64,000 bases of DNA from Candidatus Mycoplasma liparidae. GTDB lineage: Bacteria > Bacillota_I > Bacilli_A > Mycoplasmatales > Mycoplasmoidaceae. The stretch's first letter is position 1. Each line of letters begins with the position of its first letter. The stretch spans positions 186,001 to 250,000 of the forward strand of contig RHHX01000001.1 in assembly GCA_009884515.1 (NCBI GenBank), read 5' to 3'. The notes beneath the pieces were generated by a model. The model saw only the letters and a program-made list of their open reading frames with translations, made no database searches and had not been told where the DNA came from. A program made the translations under genes and the position numbers. This document shows positions 1-8,909 of the stretch, piece by piece.

Positions 1-19
1 ATAAAAAAGGAGTTAATAA

Positions 20-1119
20 TGAAAAGATTATCAAGTTTACCTAAAGAAGATGGCTTTATTTTTCCAGCGGAATTTGAAGAACATGAAGTTATATGAATGA
101 TTTGACCTCAAAGAATTAACAATTGAAAAAATAATGCTTTAAATGCTCAAATAACATTTAGTTAATTAGCTAATGAAATTATCAAAAATGAACCTTTATA
201 CATGATTGTTAGTAAAGAACAAATCCAAAATACTAAAAATCTCTTGGACCCTTAGATAGAAATTATTATTGGTGATAGTGATGATGCCTGAATAAGAGAT
301 ACTGGACCAACTTGTATTCTTAATAGAAGTAATAATGATGTTAGGTGCTGTTAACTGAAAATTTAACGCCTGAGGTAGAAATTATGGATTATACAAATCT
401 TGATTGAACAATGAAAAATAGGTCTAGAAGTAATTAATAAGATGAAATTAGATGATTTTATTTTAGAAGGTGGTTCTATTCATACTGATGGCAATGAAAC
501 TTTATTTACAACTGAAGCTTCTTTATTATCTATGGGAAGAAATAAAAATTTAAGCAAAGAAGAAATTGAAAAATATTAATTGACTATTTAGGTGCTGAAA
601 AAGTTATTTGATTAAAAAATGGTGTTTATGACAATGAAACTAATAAACATCTTGATAATATAATTCAAATACCAAGTATTGGTAAAATTTTATTACATTG
701 AACTGATGATCAAACTATCCTCAATATCAATATTCTCTAGATGCTTATAATACTTTAAAAATTTAACTGCTGCTAAGAATAGAAAGTTTGAAATTATTAA
801 AGTTCCAGCTCCTTATCCTTTAATAACATTAAAAGAAGAAGAATATTGCTGGTTTAAAAATTTAGATACAACACAAATTATTAGAAAAGTAAATGATCGA
901 CAAGCTGCTTCATATATTAATCATTATATTGGAAACAATGCTGTTTATATGCCAATTTTTAATCTTGAAACAGATCAAGTTGCTTATGACATATTAAAAG
1001 AACATTATCCTAATAGAAAGATAATTAAAATTAATAATGCTCGAGATATTATCTTAGGTAGAGGAAATATCCATTGTATAACTCAGCAAATAATTAAATT
1101 ATCTTTTTTAATTATTTAA
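20..1119 (+). pseudogene. aguA: Agmatine deiminase pseudogene (second copy)
   Basis: This is a decayed homologue of the intact agmatine deiminase at 28.7-29.8 kb. It opens well: an AAGGAG ribosome site at about 8-13, then ATG at 20 and an N-terminus containing [11 protein letters not shown], as in the intact copy. In-frame TAA and TAG stops follow (near 163 and 255), together with several single-base frameshifts (near 340-400, 580 and 720-860). Recognisable blocks remain in shifting frames: [33 protein letters not shown] and the catalytic-Cys block GNIHCITQQ near the end. The 3' end overlaps the convergent peroxidase gene by 12 bases. It is a true pseudogene rather than a UGA artefact, because the stops are TAA/TAG and the frame changes. 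The reading frame fits the full family length. Confidence 0.9.
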
Positions 1120-1590
1120 AAGTTTTGTAATTTCCTTTTCAAATGAAAGTGGTTTTTCTTTAGATAAATATCTCTTGATTAATTCACCATCTTTATTAAT
1201 TAGAAATTTTTCAAAATTTCATTTAACATTTTTTGGTTTTGAACCATTTGCATCAGTGTTGATTAAAAACTCAAATAAAGGATTTATATCTTTGCCTTTA
1301 ACATTTGTTCTTGAAAACATCTCAAAAGTAACATCAAATTTGGTTTTACAAAAATTGATAATTTCGCTATCATCACTAAATTCTTGTTTTAAGAATTGAT
1401 TACATGGAAAACCTAAGATTACAAAGTTTTGGTCTTTATATTTTTTATATAATTGTTCTAGTTCTGCATATTGCATTGTATAACCGCATTTACTTGCTAC
1501 ATTAACAACTAAAACTATTTTCCCTTTATAGATACTAAAATCTATTATTTCATTATGAATATTTTTTATTTTAAATTCATGAAAATTCAT
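1108..1590 (-). CDS. gpx: Glutathione peroxidase family thiol peroxidase
   Basis: A 160-residue protein of normal length for bacterial Cys-type glutathione peroxidases, which reduce hydroperoxides and usually take electrons from thioredoxin. The peroxidatic Cys35 lies in VASKCGYT, Gln65 in FPCNQF, and Trp124-Asn125 in KWNF, so the C-Q-W-N tetrad is complete. Trp124 is encoded by UGA, so code 11 would truncate the protein at residue 123. Cys81 (NFCKTKF) sits where the resolving cysteine lies in 2-Cys members. The active-site codon is TGC, so this is not a selenoprotein. The gene follows the PEBP gene with one base between them, so they are probably co-transcribed. Cytosolic; no signal peptide. 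Confidence 0.92.
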
Positions 1591-1591
1591 A

Positions 1592-2119
1592 TTATTCTTC
1601 TAATTTTTTATAAACAAAATTAAATTCAGTTTCTTCGATTAAAATATCTTTGATTTCATTAAGAAGTTCGTTCATAAAAAACCCCTTTCTTAAATTAGTT
1701 TTTTTACTAGTTGCATACACTTTTAAAGTATATGTATGATCTTTATCTGGTGGATAACAACCACCAAAATTACTTGCTTCATCAATTAAATGTTTTCCAT
1801 CACTTAAAAATGAACTGTTTCAAGAATTTACTCCTTGAATAATATCTTTATTTTTATTACTTGCATTTTCTTGAAGCTGTTTTAAATCAACATCAACATC
1901 TGCTACCATTCAATGAATTCATGAAAATGAACACACTGGATTAGCATCATGGTCAATGAAAATAAAATTAAGATATTTACTTTCTTTTTTTAAATCTTTT
2001 CATTCAATATGAAAAGAAGAATTTACAATGCCTTTTGTTAAAGAAGTTTTTTCAGAACTATTGCCACCAAATTTTGGATCTAATAATCCGTCTTTAACAT
2101 TTTTTGAATTAATTAACAT
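1592..2119 (-). CDS. PEBP/YbhB-like phosphatidylethanolamine-binding family protein
   Basis: A 175-residue protein with the two hallmark PEBP blocks: the aromatic/His strand SFSWIHWMVADV near residues 68-79, and FGGCYPP (equivalent to the GPCPP loop) near residue 117. In this family these blocks form a small anion-binding pocket. Bacterial YbhB/YbcL members have no firmly established substrate, so I assign only the family. The start at 2119 has AGAGGT four bases upstream. That ribosome site lies inside a perfect 24-bp palindrome, which suggests regulated initiation. The gene is the first of a two-gene unit with the peroxidase. Three tryptophans in the conserved block are UGA. Confidence 0.8.
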
Positions 2120-2143
2120 AATACCTCTTATATAAGAGGTATT
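2120..2143. repeat. Perfect 24-bp palindrome at the PEBP ribosome site
   Basis: The 24 bases read identically on both strands: two 12-base arms, AATACCTCTTAT and its complement, with no loop. The palindrome abuts the start codon of the PEBP gene and contains its AGAGGT ribosome-binding site. It could be a dimeric repressor operator placed downstream of the promoter, or an mRNA fold that hides the ribosome site. It is not a terminator, because it lies 5' of the gene and lacks a T-run. Confidence 0.75.
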
Positions 2144-2159
2144 TTAAATGATAAAAAAA

Positions 2160-2165
2160 ATTATA
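2160..2165 (-). promoter_or_regulatory. Probable -10 element of the PEBP-peroxidase unit
   Basis: On the minus strand this reads TATAAT, about 40 bases before the start codon. Transcription would begin near 2153, placing the 24-bp palindrome in the first part of the transcript. No good -35 hexamer is visible at 17 bases, which is common in mollicutes. Positional inference only. Confidence 0.4.
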
Positions 2166-2216
2166 TTTGAAAAATGATTTTTTATTTTAAATAAGTTGCA
2201 AAAAAAATTAATAGGA

Positions 2217-3860
2217 TTAACCCTTAATTTGGTTCATGATTTGTGATATATTCATTTTTCCAATGTTATATTCAGAATCTTCATCTTTTTCTGTTTCAGC
2301 TATTGGATTATAACTATCTTGAAAAGTAGTTATAATTCCCTTCTTTGTTTAAGTTTAAAGTTAATAATTAGTAATGTTATGAAAGTTATTAATGATAAGA
2401 AAAATATAATTAAAGTATATCACGGAGTTGTAACAAACGCATTACTATTAGAATAATCCTCAACCATAATTAACATCTGGATCACTACTTAACAAAATTG
2501 GGTTAATTAAGAATCAATAGAAGAATAAATATGAAAAGATTGTTAATATTTCAATAACAGCAATTGGCCCTAATATCATAAAGAATTTTTTGTTTTTAAC
2601 TTTTATCTTTTTTGTTTTTCTATTTCATAAAGTGCCCATAATTAATGACCCATATATTAAAAAGAAAAACATTGTCGGGAAATTAGAAATTCCATCAACA
2701 AAGGCATCAGTACCTCCATTTTCAGCATTACAATAACGGAAGGTAATAATAAAATAACTCACTAAATAAATACAACTATAATTTCTAATACAAATCCATT
2801 TGCTAATTCATTGTTTTTAAAAAGGGAGTCTTAGCTGATATTTTTTAATTCTATCTGAAGCAAAAATAAATTTTTATCTATTAAAGATTGAAATCCTCTT
2901 AATGAAATAGCTGCAAATGAATTAACAACACCAATAATTGAAATTAAAATAAGGACTCTAATAATGTAAGTTAATGCTGTGTTAGCCGAACCAAATATAG
3001 GATCATCAAAAAAATGAATTCCATTACCATTACTTCTAAATAATTGACTTATTGTAACTAAAATATAAAATATTGCACTCAATATAATTCCAACAATAAT
3101 TACTAGTGGAACATTCCTTTTTGAATTTTTAATATCAAGAGCTAAGTTACCAACATTAGCAAATGAATCAAAAGCAAATAAAACTGAAGGAAGTGATGCT
3201 ATTACAAATGCAAATTAAATTCACCAACAATTAGTTAAGCTGCACCGGTTCCTGGTATTGGTTGTTCTGGATTTATGCCAATCAATCCGCGATCTCCATT
3301 AGTTATGGCAATAACTACACCCGCTATAATAATCATTAACAGGGGAACAAATTTTAAAATTGTTGTCATAGATGAAAAAATTCCTGAAAGCTTTAATGAA
3401 AATATATTAAAAAATAAGAAATAAAGAAATATTAAAAACCCAACTAATAATACTATTCCAAGGGGAGTTGATGAATTTGTATCAAAAATTACAAAGAGAG
3501 ATTCACCGGCAAAAATAGCTAAAATAATCATCATTATTCCCATATAAAATAAAGGAAATACTATTTTTGTAAAATAGCCTACTTTTTACCTAATAATCTT
3601 CCAGCTCAGGCTCCAAGACCTGCTCTAGATCTAATAGAGTTCCCAATTTCTGAAAAAGAAAAGGCGGTTGTTAATGCTATTATTGATCAATTACTCAAGA
3701 TAATATAATTCCTGTTAAATTATATTCATTAGTAGTAAATATTGCTGCATTTTTTAAAAATATACCAATGCCAATAACAGAACCTATTAACATTGATAAA
3801 CCGGTGAAGAAACCAATTTTTTTAGTTGTTTCAACTGAAACTGTTCTGCCCGTATTTTAT
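2217..3860 (-). pseudogene. APC-family amino acid permease pseudogene
   Basis: Leftward remains of a roughly 500-residue, multi-helix amino acid permease. The N-terminal block reads FFTGLSMLIGSVIGIGIF, with the glycine-rich first helix typical of the APC superfamily. Further blocks include SEIGNSIRSRAGLGAW, a helix-rich stretch from 3543 to 3235, and SFANVGNLALDIKNSKR. Frameshifts and TAA/TAG stops break it near 3695, 3590, 3235, 2833, 2790, 2460 and 2310. A hydrophilic C-terminus can be followed to a TAA at 2217-2219. It is not a copy of the intact agmatine-operon permease: the N-terminal helices differ. The original substrate cannot be read. The exact 5' start is lost. Confidence 0.85.
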
Positions 3861-3957
3861 CTTTTATATTTTGGTTTTATAAAATAAAAATAAACTATAT
3901 TTTGCTATTAGTCATCTATTCTTTTATATTTTGAAAAATTATAAATAATTAATTAAA

Positions 3958-4004
3958 ATTTTAATGCTTATTTTAATTTGTAATAATAAAATAAGCATTA
4001 AAAT
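3958..4004. repeat. 18-bp-arm inverted repeat in the cysS leader
   Basis: Arms 3958-3975 and 3987-4004 are perfectly complementary (left arm ATTTTAATGCTTATTTTA) with an 11-base loop. The right arm is followed at once by the AAAGGA ribosome site and the cysS ATG at 4019. It lies upstream of both the rightward cysS and the leftward dead permease, so it is not an end-of-gene terminator for either. It is a possible operator or 5'-UTR hairpin. No T-box core is present. Confidence 0.75.
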
Positions 4005-4018
4005 AAAGGATATATAAA

Positions 4019-5320
4019 ATGAAATTATATAATTCACTTTCAAAAATAAAAGAAACTATTGATGACGAAGTTATCAATATTTATAATTGTGGTCCAACAG
4101 TTTATAACCATATTCATATTGGTAATTTAAGACCTGTTGTTGTATTTGATGTTTTATATAGATATTTAGAATCTCAGAAATTTAATATTAATTATCTTCA
4201 TAACTTAACTGATATCGATGATAAAATCATTGCTGCTGCTAAAACAGAAAATATAAGTGAGTTGGAATTATCTTCATTTTTTTCTGAAGAATATGAAAAT
4301 ATTAGAAAAAAAATAAATATCAAAGATATGTTAATTGAAAAAGTTAGTGATAACATTGAAGGAATTATTGAATATATTGATCGATTAATTATAAAAAAAG
4401 GTGCTTATGTTATTAATGGTAATGTTTATTTTGATACTAAAAAGGATTCTCAATATGGAGAATTATCTCATCGAGATATTAATACTGAAAAGAAAGTAGA
4501 AAGAATAGAAGAAAATTCTGAAAAAAAAAATCAAACAGATTTTGTTCTTTGAAAAAATACTGATGAGGGTATTAAATGAGAAACATCATGATCTTTTGGT
4601 AGACCGGGTTGACATACTGAATGTTCTTATTTAATTGAAAAACACTTTAAAAATTCTCTTACAATCCATGGCGGAGGAATTGATTTAAAATTCCCACACC
4701 ATGAAAATGAAAATACTCAACACAGATGCTTATATGAAAAAGGTTTAGCAAAAATATGAATGCATGTTGGTCATGTTAATGTTAATGATGAAAAAATGTC
4801 AAAATCTTTAAAAAATTTTGTATTAGTAAAAGATATTTTAAAAGATTGCTCTTATGAAGAAATTAGATGATTTTTCTATAAAACTAATTATCGTAATCCT
4901 CTTAACTTCAATCAAAATATTATGAATGAAACAAAAATTGAAGTTCATAAAATTAAAAAATCTATTAATATTTCAAAAACAGAATTGATTTATAATAATG
5001 CTTTAAAATATGAATTTATTCTTTCTGAAAACTTTATTAAAGAAATGAATAATGATTTAAATATTTTAAATGCAATTGCTGGAATTTATGATTTAATTAA
5101 AAAAATCAAAAATAAAATAAAAAATAAAAAATATTCAGAAGCAAATAATTTTTTAAATATGGTTATTTCTAGCTTATCAATTCTTGGAATTAATTTTGAA
5201 AATATTCATACAAATGAAGTTATTGAAATGATTAATACTTATTATTTAGAATTAAAAAAGAGAAATTTTGCTATTAGTGATGACTTGAGAAAAAATCTTA
5301 TGAAAAAGAAAATATTATAA
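4019..5320 (+). CDS. cysS: Cysteinyl-tRNA synthetase
   Basis: A 433-residue class I aminoacyl-tRNA synthetase that charges tRNA-Cys. The N-terminus carries the zinc ligand Cys24 and the HIGH-type signature HIHIGN (residues 31-36). The middle has GRPGWHTECS and the zinc-site HHENE region, and KMSKS lies at 259-263. Tryptophans in the central part are UGA, so under the standard code it looks like two fragments. The C-terminal helical domain is shorter than in E. coli (about 460 residues), as is usual in mollicutes. AAAGGA lies 8 bases before the ATG. A weak hairpin followed by a T-run sits right after the stop, facing the convergent fur-like gene. Confidence 0.97.
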
Positions 5321-5347
5321 GTGCTTGCAATGCGTACTTATTTTTTT
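5319..5347 (+). terminator. Probable terminator after cysS
   Basis: AAGTGC at 5319-5324 can pair with GTACTT at 5334-5339 (6 bp with one G-U), followed by A and seven T. The stem is short, but it stands directly behind the cysS stop and its T-run overlaps the end of the convergent fur-like gene. Confidence 0.45.
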
Positions 5348-5745
5348 ATAATTTCTACTCTAATATTAGTTAAATCCTGAATATCATATCGATTTATTAT
5401 TAAATCAACGATATCTTTATCAAGTATTTTGGTTTCAATATCTTTTTTTGTACAACACTCTCTAAGGGTGATGTAAAAAATATTGTTATTTATTAATTTA
5501 TAATAAATGTTTCTTGAGTTCCCTGAAATATAAGCATGAATAAATCCTTCATTAATTAATAAATCAAGAGTATTATAAATACTAGATTTATTTAATTTTT
5601 CATTATCCCTATTTAGATGCTTCATTAAATCAAAGAAAGAGTGACTTTCTTTACCGTCAGAAAGACATTCAATAATTTTTTCTCTTATATGTGTAATTCG
5701 AAATCCTCTACGAGTTAATTCACTAATTATTTCTCTATCAGTCAT
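5338..5745 (-). CDS. Fur-family transcriptional regulator (metal site degenerate)
   Basis: A 135-residue protein with Fur/PerR architecture. An N-terminal winged helix has FRITHIREKIIE at about residues 15-26 and the recognition-helix signature SSIYNTLDLLINEGFI at about 55-70. The C-terminal dimerisation domain is much altered: the usual His-rich H-H-x-H cluster and the paired CxxC zinc motifs cannot be found, leaving only a CC pair at about 97-98. I infer a DNA-binding dimer that may have lost classical metal or peroxide sensing. It is transcribed alone, leftward. What it regulates cannot be read from the sequence. Confidence 0.8.
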   Translation of the reverse strand: MTDREIISELTRRGFRITHIREKIIECLSDGKESHSFFDLMKHLNRDNEKLNKSSIYNTLDLLINEGFIHAYISGNSRNIYYKLINNNIFYITLRECCTKKDIETKILDKDIVDLIINRYDIQDLTNIRVEIIKK

Positions 5746-5880
5746 TTTATTCCTTTTAATATAGTTTATTGTTTTAATTAAAAAAGAAAATATTTATTAA
5801 GAAAAAATCTAAATAAATAGTATTTATCAGGAATTCATTTTATATAAATATTAGTCTATATGTATAAAATAAGGCATAAT

Positions 5881-6808
5881 ATGAAAAATTTAGATTGATC
5901 AAATTATTTAGAATTAAATAAAATGATCAAAGAAATGAAATTAGATAGTGAACTTTTATTTCCTATTTTGACTATTTAATGAATAACTTATGGTTATGTT
6001 TTTAAATATCAATTAAAATCTGATTTTATTATTATCTATACTAAAGAAAAATAAATCAAATAGATGAAATTAAATGAACTGTTTTTAATATTTATTATAA
6101 AGATTCTTCTGATATTAAAGAAATGAAGAAAACAATAAAAGTAGCTATATTATTTTTAAATGAATCAGAAGATATTTATTTTTCTCATATTTCTAGTAAA
6201 GTAATCAATGACTTTGAACTAGAAAAATATAATGTTCTGAAATTACCTTATATCTCTAATTTTTTATATTAAACAAGTAGATTAAAAACTTTTTCTGGAG
6301 AAGAATTACAAAAGAAAATAAACCACTTAAATTATTTTATTAAAAATAATAATATTCCCAATATTGAAATAAAAGATTTGAAAGATGTTGATCTTGATTT
6401 AGTTAAAGATTTTATTAAATATCACATTGCTAAATATGATGGTGAAGAAAATCGTGAAAGCGAATTAGAAATATATAATAAATATTTTGAAAGTTATTAA
6501 ATTGATAAAAATTTTATTGGAACTGTAATTTTTATTAATCATAAAATAGTTGCATTTAATTATTCTTATATTAATGGTCAAAACAATTGATATAATTATT
6601 GAAAAAGCTGAAAAAACTATTAGAGGTTTATATCAATTTCTAATTAAAACTAATCTAGTATTTCACAATATTAATACTGAATATGTTGAAAGAGGAGATG
6701 ATGGTGGTATTGAATTACTAAATAAATCTAAAATATCATATTATCCAATAATAATTTCTGAAAGATTTGCTGTAATGAAATCAAAGATTTTATATAAAAA
6801 AAATATTA
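5881..6808 (+). pseudogene. DUF2156 (MprF-type aminoacyl-phosphatidylglycerol synthase domain) pseudogene
   Basis: Conceptual translation in shifting frames gives DUF2156 landmarks. FSGEELQKKINHLNYF (near 6293-6340) matches the family S-G-x-K-x-x-K-K-R-N-x-L-N motif. VERGDDGG...LLNKSKISYYPI (near 6680-6750) matches the C-terminal N-R-E-x-D-x-G...L-x-K-S-K-x-S-Y-x-P motif. TAA/TAG stops break it near 5980, 6052, 6062, 6270, 6499 and 6619. In MprF this domain transfers an amino acid from aminoacyl-tRNA to phosphatidylglycerol; other DUF2156 proteins lack the membrane half, as here. The region still spans full domain length. The last frame stays open to 6858, so the true 3' end is uncertain. Confidence 0.8.
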
Positions 6809-7585
6809 AATTTTTAAATTTAATATTTTTTTTGCATTTTGAATTAGTTTCTCATTAAGATTATCTAAATCTATTTCTAATAATTTTGATATGTATTCAT
6901 TAATATGAATAACATATTCTGGTTTATTTGTCTTTCCTCTAAATGGAATAGGAGCTAAAAATGGTGAATCAGTTTCTGTTAATAATTTATCAATGGGAAT
7001 TTTTTTAACAGCTTCTTTTAATAAAAACGTATTTTTAAAAGTAACTATTCCGGGAATTGAAATATAAGCGTTTAATTTATTATATTCTTCAACAAATTCA
7101 GCGCCATCACTAAAACAGTGAATTATTACATTTTCATAATTAATTATTTTTAATATTTCAATAGTGTCACTATGTGCTGCTCTAACATGAAGCATTAATG
7201 GCTTTTGATACTTTTTTGCTAATTCTATTTGTGCCATGAAAAGTGTTTTTTGTTTTTCTTTGTCATATTCTGGATAATAATAATCAAGTCCACATTCACC
7301 AATAGCACTAATATATTCAAGATTATCTTTTATTAACTTTTCTAATTCTATTAAATCATTATCAGAATAATTCTTCGCTTCTTCTGGATGAATACCAACT
7401 GAAGATGTAATATTTTTTGGATATTTTTTAGCTAATTCAATTGCTATTTTAGATGTAGGTAAATCTACTCCAATTACATTAGTAAAAACTCTCATTTCAA
7501 CTAATTGTTGAATGTGGTTGTCTAAATTATTTATTAGTGGTTCGATATTTAAATGTGAGTGATTATCAATATATTTTATTTGCAT
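6806..7585 (-). CDS. tatD: TatD-family metal-dependent deoxyribonuclease
   Basis: A 259-residue TIM-barrel amidohydrolase-type nuclease of the TatD/YcfH family, implicated in DNA and possibly RNA 3' processing. The metal-binding start IDNHSHLN lies at residues 5-12. SSVGIHPEE follows, then GECGLDYYYPE, the LHVRAAH strand, VIIHCFSDG, and ETDSPFLAP near residue 206. All canonical His/Glu/Asp ligands are visible and the length is normal. It is the last gene of a leftward operon, starting four bases after mnmE. No UGA codons interrupt it. Confidence 0.95.
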   Translation of the reverse strand: MQIKYIDNHSHLNIEPLINNLDNHIQQLVEMRVFTNVIGVDLPTSKIAIELAKKYPKNITSSVGIHPEEAKNYSDNDLIELEKLIKDNLEYISAIGECGLDYYYPEYDKEKQKTLFMAQIELAKKYQKPLMLHVRAAHSDTIEILKIINYENVIIHCFSDGAEFVEEYNKLNAYISIPGIVTFKNTFLLKEAVKKIPIDKLLTETDSPFLAPIPFRGKTNKPEYVIHINEYISKLLEIDLDNLNEKLIQNAKKILNLKI

Positions 7586-7589
7586 AAGT

Positions 7590-8903
7590 TTACTTCCCTA
7601 AACAAAACTTTGAAAATAATTCATCCATTTTGTCATATTCTAAATCAATTGATAATATTTTATTAAAATCTTTGATTATTACTTCAAGATTAGTTAATAG
7701 CATATCTATCGGAATATTATTTTCAGAATCATTAATAGTTTCATTGATCATTTTATAAATTTTTTCTAAATGAACAATTTGTCGATCAGATTGAAGAATA
7801 GTAACATCAGTATCAATAAGTTCATCTACTTGTGTAATTTCTTTTATTTTATTTATTAATTTATCAATATCTTTATTTTTAACTGATATTGATAAGCTAT
7901 TTTTAATTTTTAAAATATCTGATTTATTATAAACTTCAATAACTTTTTTATTATCTAATATATTTTTAAAATCATAATCGCTATTATCTCTTGGATCTTT
8001 TAAATGAATAATTATTTCAGCTCGTTCAATTGCTTCTTTACTTTTTTCAATGCCAAGAAATTCAATTAAATCATCAGTTATTCGTAATCCTGCTGTATCA
8101 AGAAAATTATAAGTTATTGAATCAATATTAATACTTGCTTCAATAATATCTCTTGTTGTTCCGGGGATATCCGAAACTATTGCTTTTTCTTTCCCGAATA
8201 ATAAATTTAATAAAGATGATTTACCAACATTGGGTTTTCCTATTATTGCAATATTAATTCCATTATAAATTGGTAAAAATATTTTACTTTTTTTTAATAT
8301 AGGTGCAATTATTGTGTTAATTTCATTTAGTTCTTTTACTAAAGATTCATTATGAATAACATCAACATCATCATATTCTGGATAATCAATATTAACTTCA
8401 ATAGCTCCAATTAATTGAAATATTCTATCTCTTATTATTTTAATATCTTTACTATATTCACCCAATACTTCATTAATAGCAATATTAGCTGATATTTCAT
8501 TTCTAGAATTAATAAGATTATTGATTGCTTCAACTTGAGAATAATTAATTTTCTTATTAATCATAGCTCGTTGGGAAAATTCACCTCTATTAGCATATCT
8601 GGCACCATTGATAATAAGTAGTTTGATTATCTTATTAGCAATTAAAACTCCACCATGACAATTAATTTCAACAGAGTTTTCTCCTGTAAATGATTTAGGG
8701 GCAACAAAAGTGTTTAATAGAACTTCATCAATTATTTTTTTATTTTCATTAATAATATAATTATATTGAATAATATTACCAATTTTTTTAACTTCTTTTT
8801 GAGTTATCTTATTAATAATATTAAAGACATTGCTCCCAGATAAACGGATAATATGAATAGCACAATTCATTGGAGGTGTTGCTAATGCTACAATTGTTTC
8901 CAT
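7590..8903 (-). CDS. mnmE: tRNA uridine-5-carboxymethylaminomethyl modification GTPase
   Basis: A 437-residue protein acting with MnmG (also in this window, at 42.8 kb) to modify U34 of certain tRNAs. The N-terminal tetrahydrofolate-binding domain starts ETIVALATPP. The inserted G domain has the P-loop GKPNVGKSS near residue 222, switch region DIPGTTRD, and DTAGLR. The protein ends CLGK, matching the family C-terminal C-[IL]-G-K whose Cys is functionally important. Length is as expected. It follows holB by six bases, so it is co-transcribed. Confidence 0.96.
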   Translation of the reverse strand: METIVALATPPMNCAIHIIRLSGSNVFNIINKITQKEVKKIGNIIQYNYIINENKKIIDEVLLNTFVAPKSFTGENSVEINCHGGVLIANKIIKLLIINGARYANRGEFSQRAMINKKINYSQVEAINNLINSRNEISANIAINEVLGEYSKDIKIIRDRIFQLIGAIEVNIDYPEYDDVDVIHNESLVKELNEINTIIAPILKKSKIFLPIYNGINIAIIGKPNVGKSSLLNLLFGKEKAIVSDIPGTTRDIIEASINIDSITYNFLDTAGLRITDDLIEFLGIEKSKEAIERAEIIIHLKDPRDNSDYDFKNILDNKKVIEVYNKSDILKIKNSLSISVKNKDIDKLINKIKEITQVDELIDTDVTILQSDRQIVHLEKIYKMINETINDSENNIPIDMLLTNLEVIIKDFNKILSIDLEYDKMDELFSKFCLGK

Positions 8904-8909
8904 ATATGA

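Noticed and set aside
1175..1399. 74-residue open frame on the plus strand
   Set aside because: It is antisense to the glutathione peroxidase gene, with no ribosome site or recognisable motif. Several other frames in the window (for example 24961-25356, 57330-57572 and 61591-61872) are similar antisense shadows.
3958..4018. T-box riboswitch in front of cysS
   Set aside because: No AGGGTGG-type core and no specifier stem; only a simple inverted repeat.
4553..4921. cysS as two genes split at UGA
   Set aside because: The intervening bases encode conserved class I synthetase blocks in the same frame, with UGA at expected Trp positions.
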